64,000 nt of DNA from Rhinopithecus roxellana (taxonomy: Eukaryota > Chordata > Mammalia > Primates > Cercopithecidae). The translations under genes were made by a program, and so were the position numbers. Below the pieces are notes generated by a model. The model searched no databases. It saw nothing but the letters and a program-made list of their open reading frames with translations, and was not told the origin of the DNA. Shown here piece after piece: positions 21,876 to 33,022 of this stretch. The stretch is from positions 33,249,483 to 33,313,482 of the forward strand of contig NC_044561.1 of assembly GCF_007565055.1 (NCBI RefSeq). Direction: 5' to 3'. Within the stretch, counting starts at the first letter, position 1, and every line of letters begins with the position of its first letter.

Positions 21876-22794
21876 TTGTTTTTAATCTACAAGTAGAATA
21901 CCTCTATTCCCCCAGTACTCATTCTGATAAAGCCACACAAAAGTGGATGTGGATATCATCCTTATAAGCTTCCTGTCAAAGTATCAACACATATCAAATA
22001 CAAAAAAAAAAAAACCCAAAAAAACAAAAACAAAAAACCTCAACACAAAGTGTTCAAAAACAGAAATAACATCAGAAATTGAAGTTTGAAAGCCACAAGT
22101 CTAGGAAAACACATATTTTCTTAAGTTGAAGGTTTTGCTTTGTTTGTATTTCCATTTTAGTGCTTTTTTTCTTTTTTCTTTTTCCTTTTTTTTTTTTTTT
22201 TTTTTTTTTAACTTAGAAGGATCCCAAAATCCCCTGTGGCAGGACAATTTGCTGCTGAGGAACTTAAGACATTGAGAGGTTAAAACTGGCAGACTGAGAA
22301 AAGCTTGTGGCTCCCAGACCTATTTCTTTGGTTTACCAAGTGGTTTAAGAAAATTGAATTTTAAAAAACTGGGCATGTGCTCTCAAACTTAGCACAATCC
22401 TCATCACTCTATCACCTTACAACTAAGAGGTGTCATTTACTGAGGTTTCCTGGCTGTGGCAGGAAGGCACCCCAATGTGTGACCCTTACCTTATGGGACT
22501 AAAGATGATGAAGGGACAATTTTCAGGTTAACCTCGTCAATAAAAGTTTGCTTTTCAAATTTTTATTACTCATGAAAATAAAATTATAAAGATGACATAT
22601 TAGATCCTAAGACTACAAATATTATTTTTATGTATCTCCATTTTACCCTTCGTTCTTTCCTTCTGTGGTTGAAATGAGATACTTATAAATTGTGCTCTGT
22701 GGCAGACAGTTTGCATGTAAGAGTCTAGAAAGCTCTTCCTTTTCCTCAGGGTCTAATCTTCCATCCAAATACTTAATATGTGTCTGATGATGAC
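21876..22794. other. Intergenic DNA with A- and T-rich runs
   Basis: It contains an A-rich (A/C) run at 22001-22040 and a T run of about 25 bases at 22184-22209. No gene or named repeat recognised. Confidence 0.5.
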
Positions 22795-23105
22795 TTTTTT
22801 TTTTTTTTTTTTTTTTTTTGAGACGGAGTCTCGCTCTGTCCCCCAGGCTGGAGCGCAGTGGCCGGATCTCAGCTCACTGCAAGCTCCGCCTCCTCCAGGG
22901 TTTACGCCATTCTCTTGCCTCAGCCTCCGGAGTAGCTGGGACTACAGGCGCCTGCCACCTCGCCCGGCTAGTTTTTTCTATTTTTTTAGTAGAGACGGGG
23001 TTTCACTGTGTTAGCCAGGATGGTCTCGATCTCCTGACCTCGTGATCCACCCGTCTCGGCCTCCCAAAATGCTGGGATTACAGGCTTGAGCCACCAAGCC
23101 CGGCC
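22795..23105 (-). mobile_element. AluY, reverse orientation
   Basis: T run, GAGACGGAGTCTCGCTCTG through GCCACCAAGCCCGGCC. GACTTT occurs just before and just after, a short target duplication. It carries the monkey-type GGCCGGATCTCAGC variant. Confidence 0.96.
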
Positions 23106-25005
23106 GACTTTGATTTTTAATTCTATGAGAGAGACCGTGCAATTTGAATACTTCAGATGGAAAAAAGTTGCATGTAACCATTTTTAATGCGTTCAGTCTG
23201 CCACAGGGGACCAGGTGTTTGTCAGCCCTCTTCTGCTGTTCACAAGGACCCAGGGCTTAACTTTCTGTTCTAAGGTACTGCGTGCCAGGAGAGAACTATC
23301 GTCTGGCACTATCAATCCCTTTCACATATGCCTGAGCTGCCTTCCTCAGACAAGATTGTGAGTGCTAGGCTTCTTTTATCTCTCCTGTGCCTGCTTTGGC
23401 AAAGCATTTTTCCCTGCTGTTTTGTCTTCCTTTTCCCTCCTAATCTCCTAGTTTCATCTTTTTCTGATCATCCTCAACCACAATGACTTAAAATCCACAT
23501 AAACTCAAAACGAAATTTTTGTGGCTGGGGGACAAGGAATTCAGAAGTGAAAATGCATGTATTTTAATGTCATGTATGGGTAAGCAGAGGTGGGGGAGGT
23601 GTTGCTGAGCAAAATCATGCATGACAACACAAGCAGCACCCCCAGAATGGGAAGAAGAGATGTTACAATGCTTGGCACCTGTAAACATGCCTGTGAGTCA
23701 ATGGGCCACTTTGTAGCTGTCATTCTTTATCTGTTTAAATATCTTTCACATCCATTGGTACATTCATGATTTCCTTACCTCTCAGCTTGCCTACTTCCCA
23801 GGGCTCCCCCTCCCAGGCTCTCTTTGGTTTGGAAAGTACCAGCAGTCCCCTAAGCTTGAAACCCACCCTTCTTCTTGTCTGGGTTCTGTACAGTTATAGT
23901 TTCATACTTGACCATTCTGCATATATGTCTTTGTTTTTTAAGGTAAAACTGGTAGCATTCCTGACTGAATACCCTTCACTCACAGGCAACATTTGTTTTT
24001 TTCATTAATATGATTGTGTTCTGTGTGTGTATGTATGAGAGAGAAAAAAAAATCATATTAATAGAATTATAGGTAGTATTTTCAGGTAAAAGAATACACC
24101 ATTAGAAAAACACTTAAGGAAGAGTCTAGGCGATTCTTGACTTTCTTCAAATGATGTCACGCCCTTCCTTGTTTCTTATTATGCAGGTGTTTAGGGGCAA
24201 TGATATTTATATTCTTGTCGGACAAAATAAAAAATATATATTTGGCCTGTAAGCTTCTGAGTACTCTGCTTCCATAACTTTATCATTTTGTAGCATTTGT
24301 CTGTGCAATATGTAATAAGTTTGGGTTTGGACATAAATAAACTTCTACATCAACTTTTAACCTAGCTACTCTTTTTCCCATAGTATGAATACCACGGGTA
24401 TTTGTGTTGGGAAAGAACCCAGGCCGGACGTGTATGTGTTTGTGTAGGCCAACCACATGTGGGTGGGATAATAAAAACAAAACCTTAGCATAGTTTACCT
24501 TGAGAAAAAGGTGGATCAAGAGAGATAATGTGTGGTATAAATTAAAAATGATCTCAGATGGAACTTTTGTGGAAATTATAAAAACATAAAAACAATCATT
24601 TGTCAGCAGAGAGTTTACTGTAATGGTGATCTCTCATTCTTCACATCTTAAACTATCTTCCTATTATTCCAGAACACAACTCACATTTGTGACACTCTTC
24701 GTTTATTTACTGTGGAACCATAGTTTTCATAAGGCAAATGGTATTAATTGTGTTTCTGCCAACTTTATAAATTGGGTAAACATTTTAGGGATTAAGATCA
24801 TCAAATTGTCAACTATTTTGAGCCCAGTTCCCCAATACTTCAAGTTAATGAAAAAACTGTTAAAAGGGAATTATACACAATGCCTTTGTTGATTTAAATT
24901 ATCTTTTGTCTCTATCTTAACGAGCAGAGAGGTAGATACAAACTCTTGCAGGAGTCTGTGTGGAACAATGGGAATGAGGAATGTTATGGGACCTTGTATA
25001 TCTGG
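23106..25005. other. Repeat-poor intergenic DNA, no gene seen
   Basis: 1.9 kb without a recognised repeat family. Open frames at 23766-24008, 24283-24519 and 24623-24892 are short, match no family I know and lie in AT-rich DNA, so I treat them as chance. A 12-base inverted repeat brackets a TG/GA tract at 24004-24062. Confidence 0.5.
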
Positions 25006-25009
25006 TCTG

Positions 25010-25190
25010 GAAGCCTGTTTCTGGTACATACAGTTGGTGAATTGGCAAATTACTTAAACGGTCCAGATCTCAATTTTATTAACTGTGAAATCACGTAATA
25101 AGATCTAACTTGAAAGGTTGTTAGTATCAAGGCTAATATAACTCTTTGGTTATTATAATAGGTAAGTATAATTCTTAGTATTATTTATGT
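25010..25190 (+). mobile_element. MIR relic
   Basis: GAATTGGCAAATTACTTAAACGGTCCAGATCTC, ATTAACTGTGAAATCA and AAGGTTGTTAGTATCAAGGC follow the MIR core and 3' half. Strongly diverged. Confidence 0.65.
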
Positions 25191-26399
25191 TTTGGAAAAA
25201 TCTGTATTATTAATTTATCGATTCTCTGAAAACCACTATAGGACACTTATGAATAGAATTACTTGTGTAAGAGTTCAGCCTGCTGGGAATCATTTGTAAT
25301 CCTTTAAACACTCTTAGTAGTACCATGCCAACTTTCGTATAAAATCATCATTCTTCCACATGAATTTTTGGGCCACTTTTGGCTCTTATTCTTAATTGAA
25401 CAGCAGAGAGGCCCTTAACCTGCCTTTGCTAAAGTCATTATTCTTCTTTACAGACTTTCCAGTTTGCTGTACTTACATTAGCCAGACCGTAGGAACTTTT
25501 TAATCCATTTCCTGTCTTAGTAAGATGTGATGGTGATGATCCTAAAAATCTGCCCTCTCTTAATAACTGAGACATTGCTTTGCCATTTTACTGAATTCTA
25601 TCAATTCTACATCTTTATTTAAAGACGGTGTTATGAGCATTTAATGTAAAGATCTCATCAGAGCCACTGGCTCAGAATAATTGCTCAAAAACTGGCATAT
25701 ATTATTATTATGACATTATCATCATCATTATCACCATCACTTAATTTCTCGGTTGGCTTTTCTTCTTCCTGATCTATAGTAGTAATGGCCTTCTAAGTAT
25801 CCATTCTTGATCTTTTAGTCTTTGTCCACTCCATCCTTTTTATGAAAATCATCCACTCTAGTAAGTTGAACTATCTTATCAAACCTAACTCTCTAGCCCC
25901 AAATATTTACTAAGGTTTCAGTTTTTGATTTCTATCTGCTTAAAAGATCTTTACACAAATAGGACATTCTTTCACCATCACAAATGGAATATGTGCACAC
26001 TCACCTAGTTGCTCTTCCAAAGTGCTTTATTTGCTTGCGTGCTTGCTTACCGCCCCTAGCTAACTTGGCTATCTTTGGTTAATCCTTCTCCTATCTCTGT
26101 CAAAAGACACCAAGACAGTATTTTTCTTGCATCTGTCCTTTCATCTTTAGTAAATCAATACTATTGTCTTCTAATTGCCTCCTAATAGAACCTTAATCTG
26201 CCATGAAACCTAACTCCAATTCTTCACTGATACTCTTATAAGAATGATTTCTAATATTTTTTATTTGCTTGTTTGTTTGTTTCAGTGCTTACAAACCTCC
26301 CTTATGCTGTTCATTTTACATTTAAGTATATCTATGTAGTTTCCAGATTAATACTGTCTGAAACATTTATCTATCCCAACTTTTTCTCCCCACAACTAC
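25191..26399. other. Intergenic DNA, possible L2/MIR traces
   Basis: A TTATTATTATGACATTATCATCATC simple-sequence patch lies at 25700-25740 after a MIR-like tail (GGCTCAGAATAATTGCTC). The remainder is not assigned. Confidence 0.45.
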
Positions 26400-26700
26400 T
26401 CTGTATTAATGTAGTTTCAATCAGTCTGGATCCTACTGTGCCAGCTTAAAATCAGAATGAGCAACTATTGATTCTAGAACACTGGCCTATGCTTTGACTC
26501 CTTACATGGAAATTCTTCCACATATTCTCTTTACCTATCTATTTTTTGTGTTTCCTTCAAGGTAGCTAAATATTCGTTGTTTTATAAAGCCTTTCTTTGA
26601 GAGTATGGTTAATTTTGCCACTCTCTTTTCTAATTATCACACCTTGTTAAGTACAACATAGGTTCATTATATGCTATCTCTAATTGTAGCATTATCTGGG
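26400..26700 (+). mobile_element. L2 LINE relic (3' region)
   Basis: The order GGCCTATGCTTTGACTCC, AATTCTTCCACATATTCTCTTTACC, CTTCAAGGTAGCTAAATATT, TATAAAGCCTTTCTTTGAGAG and ATTATCACACCTTGTTAAG follows the sense strand of the L2 3' region. Very diverged. Confidence 0.5.
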
Positions 26701-28505
26701 GTAAATGCTTTTATGGCCTTATAAAATGTACTTTTGGTTACTCCCCAAATAGTCTCAGTTATCTCTCCCTTCTTTGTAATTCTCTGTGCCAAAATTCAGG
26801 CATACCAAAGTTCAGGTTCTTTTAATTATTTTCACCAACTATCACCTGTGGCTTCTTCATATTCAGTATTTGTTTTTCCTCAAATCCATCCTGAACGCTA
26901 TTGCCAAGTTTAAATTTCCAAAGCTAAAATCACGTCCTTTAAAAACCCTGTTTATAACAAAAGCGACATTCATAGTGGTCTCTTACCTGTTTAGCAAATA
27001 TTCCCTTTGGATGTGAACCCTGGATTTTTATTTATTGTCCTCCAAATATCTAAAATAACTATGCCAACTGTACCAATATCTAACTCTCGGAATTCCATTA
27101 TTCAAAATTATGTGTCAGCAGGCTTTTCTAGATTTTTAAGATTTTATCCTTTAACATTCTCTGCTTCTGGGATTTGGTCTTTGATTTTTCCTTAATTGTA
27201 CTTCTTGTTTAGCCATCCCAACTCTTAAATCAGGATCAATTACAATTGCCTCATAAGAATACTTGGTTTCCAATAATATCCCACCTCAGTTCTTCCTAAA
27301 TGCTACTGAAGTAATGATTGTGCCAGGTTAGACCTTTTCAATTCCCTTATTTTATTTCCCATTCTGCCTGGCTTCAATGCTTGTTTGATTGTCTGTCTTT
27401 TGCATCATGTTGGGCCATGAACAACTCAGAGTCTATGCTTTCATCATGCTCTATTTCCACAGAAGACAGAGATGTACTGTTTAAACTCTGAGAATTAAAT
27501 ATGTCATCATTATCATCATTGCATATTTTCCACACAAATGAATTAAATGAGTTCTGTTAATACTCTATGTAGCTACAATTAAATAATTTCATCATTAGAA
27601 AACATATAATAGATCAACATACCCATTGTTATTTAAAATAAGGTAATCTCTTTAAAAATGTTTGTTGAGCTCCAGATAATGTGCTAAGTATTAAGAGCAT
27701 AATGATAAATATGACGAATTTCCCATGGCTGAAGAGCTTAATACAGAGTGAAGGAGACATAGAGCTATTGTGCTACATGATAACATCAAAATACATTTTA
27801 AAACAGGAAGGTTGAAGGAAAAGTCATGGAAAAGACAGACAACAGATGAAGTAGAGAGGAGTAGATGAAATATTGCTGTGAGTGTGATCATGAAGGATGG
27901 GATTTCTTCATTACAATGACGTTCACTGTGGGTGATCAAAAAATATATTTTTAAAGTTCTCCTAAATAACAATTTTGCATTTTGTCTTATAAAAATTTAC
28001 CTGCAATGCTCATATGCTGTATCCCCATGCATATTTTGAAGATATAATTCTAACTCTCTTAGTTTTAATTAGATTTGCTTCTTTTGAACATATAAGCTTT
28101 CGTTTTCATATTCTACTCATTAAGTTCCTTCGTCAGCTTCTGAAATTGAAAGCATTCATAATTATAAGCTTACTTTGTGGCTTAGATGGCAAGGATGGGC
28201 ATTTTTCAAATAAAAAAAAAAATCTGCCTGGATAAATATCAAACCTAGAATTCAATCTCTAAATTACAGGCTGTTTGCAAATCCCTGCATGCCTGTGTGT
28301 TTCTCTCTCTAACTAACACCTTTCATAGATGGCATATGTTTTCCTCTGAAAATGAAATAGAGGGGATGTTTGAACCCACTGAACGGAATGAATCTGTAAA
28401 GATGGCATGTTTCATAGGTCAGGACTACCCAGATATTCTAGTGTTTGTTTGAGATCTCAGTTACCTTCTTGAATGGATAAGTAGGTACTAACGTGAAATT
28501 TTGAG
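26701..28505. other. AT-rich intergenic DNA, no gene seen
   Basis: Probably further old L2-like sequence in places (for example TGTGCTAAGTATTAAGAGCATAATGATAAATATG near 27680), but too decayed to call. No reading frame with family resemblance. Confidence 0.45.
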
Positions 28506-28665
28506 ATGAGAGTCTCAGATGCCAGCTGGCCTGGATTTGAATCCTAACTTTGCCTCTTACCAACAGTGTGATTTTGTGCAAAAGAGTTAAACACTCTGCC
28601 ACTACATAGTATGCCTACCTAATAGACTTTTAAGATTTAATGAGTTAGTAACACTTACATTCTGA
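28506..28665 (+). mobile_element. MIR
   Basis: GCCAGCTGGCCTGGATTTGAATCCTAACTTTGCCTCTTACCAACAGTGTGA-type sequence is the MIR tRNA-related/core region. AAAAGAGTTAAACACTCTGCC and TACCTACCTAATAGACTTTTAAGATTTAATGAGTT follow in order. Confidence 0.85.
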
Positions 28666-29011
28666 CTCCTAATAATAATTTAATACCTTTAAAATATTTT
28701 TATTGTGTTCACTTTTCAAGTTCCTGTTCACTAGCTTTATTACTCAGATTTTTCTTCCATAAGTACACAGGTATCTGGAGCTATAAATAGTTTTCCTGAG
28801 TTTTTCTTAGTTCTTTCTTCCTAAGAATTAACTGACACATTTAGAGCAATGAATACATCAGTATTCCATAGTTCTGTCAGTAAAATTGGTTTATTTTTGC
28901 CTTCCACAGACCATCTTATGGCCTATTTTCTTTCATTCTCTAAGTAAAATGTTAACTTTTGCTTAAAGTCTATTAACTTATTTATGATAGTAGTTATTAT
29001 TTATACAAGAG

Positions 29012-29013
<2 letters not shown>
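28666..29013. other. AT-rich intergenic DNA
   Basis: No gene or family recognised. Confidence 0.5.
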
Positions 29014-29057
<44 letters not shown>

Positions 29058-29337
29058 AGACGGAGTCTCGCTCTGTCACCCAGGCTGGAGTGCTGTGGCC
29101 CGATCTCAGCTCACTGCAAGCTCCGCCTCCCGGGTTCACGCCATTCTCCTGCCTCAGCCTCCTGAGTAGCTGGGACTACAGGCGCCGCCACGTCGCCCGG
29201 CTAGTTTTTTGTAGTTTTTAGTAGAGACGGGGTTTCACCGTGTTAGCCAGGATGGTCTCGATCTCCTGACCTCGTGATCCACCCGTCTCGGCCTCCCAAA
29301 GTGCTGGGATTACAGGCTTGAGCCACCGCACCCGGCC
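29014..29337 (-). mobile_element. AluY, reverse orientation, long T run
   Basis: About 43 T residues, then GAGACGGAGTCTCGCTCTGTCACCC to GCCACCGCACCCGGCC. Target duplication AAGAGTCTTT lies on both sides (about 29008-29017 and 29339-29348). Confidence 0.97.
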
Positions 29338-29696
29338 TAAGAGTCTTTATTTAACTCTCCTTATTTCTCTCTCTCTATGAATTGAATGAATTGCCTGAAT
29401 CAGTGTAGGTTGTCTTCTTTGTATGGTTCATTTATATCATAATAAACTTTGACTGAATAAATTTAGAAGCAGCAAGGAAGTCACATTTAGTCTTGCATAG
29501 CAAATAATAAGTCATGGTTCGGCAGTTGGAAGCCCTTTGGGATAGACCAGATAACTTGCCAAAGGAAAAAAATTAAGTTTCATATTTTCCTTGAATGCCT
29601 CAGAAAAAAATATATATCTAAGTACTGAAATTCTGCTGTCATATAAACTTAGACATACATGAAAATATGTACATTTCACTTGGAACACTCTCAGTT

Positions 29697-29861
29697 GTTA
29701 ATATGTAAAAAGATATTTAAATTTTTTTCCTTATTACTGCAGTTCACTACAGCATACCTATCTCCTTCCTCCAAGAAAAATATTTTCACCAAAAAAGGTT
29801 TAACAAAAATGCTGTCGGATGGCAGCATTTTCACGTAATGTGCCAACTCCCTCCCTGTCTT
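29697..29861 (+). repeat. Local duplication, copy A
   Basis: About 165 bases from TTAATATGTAAAAAGATATTT to GCCAACTCCCTCCC that recur diverged at 30715-30891. The best-matched core is CTCCAAGAAAAATATTTTCA, AAGGTTTAACAAAAA and GCTGTCGGA. It contains a perfect 9-bp hairpin at 29806-29831. Confidence 0.8.
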
Positions 29862-30245
29862 GTAAGCTCAGATGTTTACAGTGCAGTAATCATATTAAAC
29901 CACAACTCATAAAGTGAAAGAGCTAACGGAAAATCTCACTTGTATTTCTGAAACAAGCCAACTGTTTACACTTACATTTTTAAATTAATAGGTCATAAAG
30001 CAACATCACAGAATTCTGTATATTACACATATTTTCAGTAGAAAGATGCAAAGCATGTTCCCTTTTTGAGTTTATTTGGAATTAAAACCAAAGCATACTA
30101 TGTACTTTTTCCATTAGAAATCTAATATAATCATTTCATACTTGAACTTTATTTTGGTAATAAGTGTATACTCATTACTTTTATAAGGGATAACAAAAGG
30201 TACCAGTGTTTCTATCCCTAATCAAATATTATGGAAGAGTAAGGA
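29862..30245. other. Intergenic DNA between the duplicate copies
   Basis: No family or gene recognised. Confidence 0.5.
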
Positions 30246-30549
30246 TTTTTTTCTTTTTCTTTTTTTTCGATGAGGTTTTGCTCCTGTTGTCCAGGCTGGA
30301 GTACAGTGGCGCAATCTCAGCTCACTGCAACCTCCGTCTCCTGGGTTCAAGCTATTTTCCTGCCTCAGCCTCCTGAGTAGCTGGGATTACAGGCATGCGC
30401 CACTATGCCTGGCTAATTTTGTATTTTTAGTAAGAGACTGGGTTTCTCTATGTTCGTCAGGCTGGTCTGCAACTCTTGATCACAGGTGATATGCCCACCT
30501 TGGCCTCCCAAAGTACTGGGATTACAGGCGTGAGCCACCACACCCAGCC
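30246..30549 (-). mobile_element. Older Alu (S-like), reverse orientation
   Basis: T-rich start (TTTTTCTTTTTCTTTTTTTTCGATGAGG-type), TTTTGCTCCTGTTGTCC and GCAACCTCCGTCTCCTGGG, ending CACACCCAGCC. AGGAT on both sides is the probable remnant of the target duplication. It separates the two copies of the local duplication. Confidence 0.93.
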
Positions 30550-30714
30550 TAGGATATTCCACACACGGGAAAGTAAACCTGAAAGATTATATACCAATAT
30601 GTGAATTGTACTTGCTCTAGGGTACAAAATCATGGGATTTCACCTTACAGTTTACACATTTCAGTATTCTCAAAATGTTTTTACCTTGAACATATGTTAT
30701 TTTAGAAATTGGGG

Positions 30715-30891
30715 TTAATATATAAAAGGATGTTTTAGTAGGATGTTTAAAATTTGTTTCCTTATACTGAAATTCACTAAAACATAACTATCTCCTTTCT
30801 CCAAGAAAAATATTTTCATCAAAAAGGTTTAACAAAAAATGCTGTCGGACAGCAGCGTTTTCACTTAATATGCCAACTCCATCCCATAAAA
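30715..30891 (+). repeat. Local duplication, copy B
   Basis: Partner of 29697-29861, with a 13-base insertion (TAGTAGGATGTTT-like) and scattered substitutions. The hairpin (30836-30861) is retained, with one arm change that still allows a G-U type pair. Confidence 0.8.
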
Positions 30892-31590
30892 GGAGAAGCA
30901 ATGTCACGCCTTTAAAAATGTATTTCATTCTCTCATATTGTCAGAGGCTGTATGCCATCAGAGATATAACCTTAACATTTTAGAGTACTTAGCATCCATT
31001 TAAACTATGGTAAAAGTTAATTTAACAACACATAACTTTAAGTCAAGCTAGATGTGCTTAAAGTCAAAATCTCTGACAAAGACTGATGAAAATGAGTTCA
31101 AATTTAAAGAAGTGAAATGTATTTATTGTTGGCTGTTCCTTTGAGGACATAAAGACTATTTAACATGTTTTAAGAAAACTAATTTATTTTCAGCCGAAAT
31201 GTCCTAGGTTTTGATTCCATTTCTTTCTTCTTAGAATATCTTAAGATACCAAACAGACTCTTAAGTTTGTTTGTCCCTCAAATATCAGTTTAGCTATCTC
31301 CTCAGTTAGCTCTTTCTACAATATAGTGAAACAATGACATTTGACACTAATTTCTTGCTCACACTTTAGCACATAAGCTCTAGCAGCTCTTTTCCCCTTT
31401 GATTTATTTGATACGAGCTTTTCTGAAAGAACCAAATAATGGTGATTGGAAGCACCTACAAGGTTGAGAAAAAGCACCATATTTTCTAAGACCTAGGTTG
31501 AAATGGACACAGTGGTACTGGCTACCGTGGGAAAGTGTGTTTGTTCTTCCTGTGGAGGCGGCGTTGGAGAGCACAGAGCAAATCGTTGTG
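30892..31590. other. Intergenic DNA, no gene seen
   Basis: No family or reading frame of note. Confidence 0.5.
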
Positions 31591-32025
31591 ACTAGTGGTT
31601 GAAGCTACTGCAGCTATGTCTACTACTGTGCTAGGTGCTGGAGACAGGAGAAAACGCAGTGTCATGTGATAAATGCCATACATGAAAGACACATGAGAAT
31701 TATTGTAGAAAGAGACAGTTGAGGACTTCCATCTTTTGAAAGAGTTGGAAAAATCTTTATGAAGTCAATAATATTAGAACGAGGTCTGGAGAAAATGTAT
31801 GAGTTCACAAGAACAGATAGGTGAGGGTATTGTAGTAAGAAGGCACAACACATATAATATGGAAATACAGAGTCACAGTAAACAGTATCACATCAAGAAA
31901 ACATGTGAAGCATATAAACTGAGAATGTATTTCAAAGGGTAAAGTACCAGGATTGAAACTGGAAATATAAACCTAGAGAGGCCTTGACTATAATGTCAAA
32001 ACATTTGGAATTTATTGTGTGAATT
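31591..32025 (-). mobile_element. L2 LINE relic, reverse orientation
   Basis: CTGTGCTAGGTGCTGGAGACAGGAG, GGTGAGGGTATTGTAGTAAGAAGGCACAAC-type and GAGAGGCCTTGACTATAATGTCAAAACATTTGGAATTTATTG follow the antisense strand of the L2 3' region in order. Highly diverged. Confidence 0.5.
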
Positions 32026-32029
32026 ATTA

Positions 32030-32510
32030 TGAGTTACCTTATACTACATAACTATCCCAAAACACGGTGGCTGAAAACAAACATTTAACAGCATAGCAAA
32101 CTCATCACAAATTTACTGGCTTAACACAACACTATTTTTTGGTTAATGATTTTGTGTATCAGCCATAGGGACTGGGTTCAGGGAGGGACTTCTCCTGGTC
32201 TCACTTGGAACCCTCATTTGTCTGCAGTGTTACTGGGTAGGAAGGAGACCCATTTGACTATGGGCTATGTGAGATCTCATCCTTCAGCAGACTAGCCCAG
32301 GCTTGGTTCTATGGGGAAGGCGGAGATCCCAGGACAGCAGGTGGAATTCTGCAAGGCTCTTGAGGCCTAGAGTTGGAATGTGCACATCAACAACTTTGAT
32401 GTTGTATTCCATTGGCCAAAGCAAGTCACAAGACCAATCCAGAGACAATAGACGTTATTTCTTGATATAATAGTAAGAGCTTCAAAGTCACATTACACAA
32501 GGAAAGAAGC
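32030..32510 (-). mobile_element. MaLR-like LTR relic
   Basis: TTATACTACATAACTATCCCAAAACACGGTGGCTGAAAAC opens it. CATTGGCCAAAGCAAGTCACAAGACC, CTTGATATAATAGTAAGAGCTTCAAAGTCACATTAC follow as in the element at 19505. A short extra piece near 32090-32125 repeats the opening theme (TTACTGGCTTAACACAAC). Confidence 0.5.
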
Positions 32511-32701
32511 TAAAAGGAGGGAAAAGTTGTATCTATTTTTGCAATTTATCAGAAAGGACCTTTGAATAATTTGATTGGTACAGTGAGTACAAGCTGTGTG
32601 CTGGATTTAGATAAGATGATTTCAAATCTCATCACAGGGCCTCTAGGTAACAAAATGATGAAAGAAGAAGAAAAAAAAAGAAATATGGAAACTGGAAATA
32701 T

Positions 32702-32989
32702 GGCCAGGCATGGTGGCTTACGCCTGTAATCCCAGCACTTTGGGAGGCCGAGGCGGGTGGATCACAAGGTCAGGAGATGGAGACCATCCTGGCTAACATG
32801 GTGAAACCCCGTCTCTACTAAAAATACAAAAAATTAGCTGGGCATGGTGGCGGGTGCCTGTAGTACCAGCTACTCTGGAGGCTGAGGCAGGAAAATGGCA
32901 TGAACCTGGGAGGCAGAGCTTGTAGTGAGCCAAGATCGTGCCACTGCACTCTAGCCTGGGCGACAGAGTGAGACTTCGTCTCAAAAAAA

Positions 32990-33021
<32 letters not shown>

Positions 33022-33022
33022 A
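32702..33022 (+). mobile_element. Alu (Y/S intermediate) with AAAAG tail
   Basis: Full length from GGCCAGGCATGGTGGCTTACGCC. The tail is a long A run followed by (AAAAG)n. The flanks GAAACTGGAAATA and GAAACTGGAAACA form the target duplication. Confidence 0.95.

Noticed and set aside
28506..28665. tRNA-like wording (GGATTTGAATCC) as a tRNA gene
   Set aside because: It is the tRNA-derived part of a MIR SINE. No cloverleaf can be completed.
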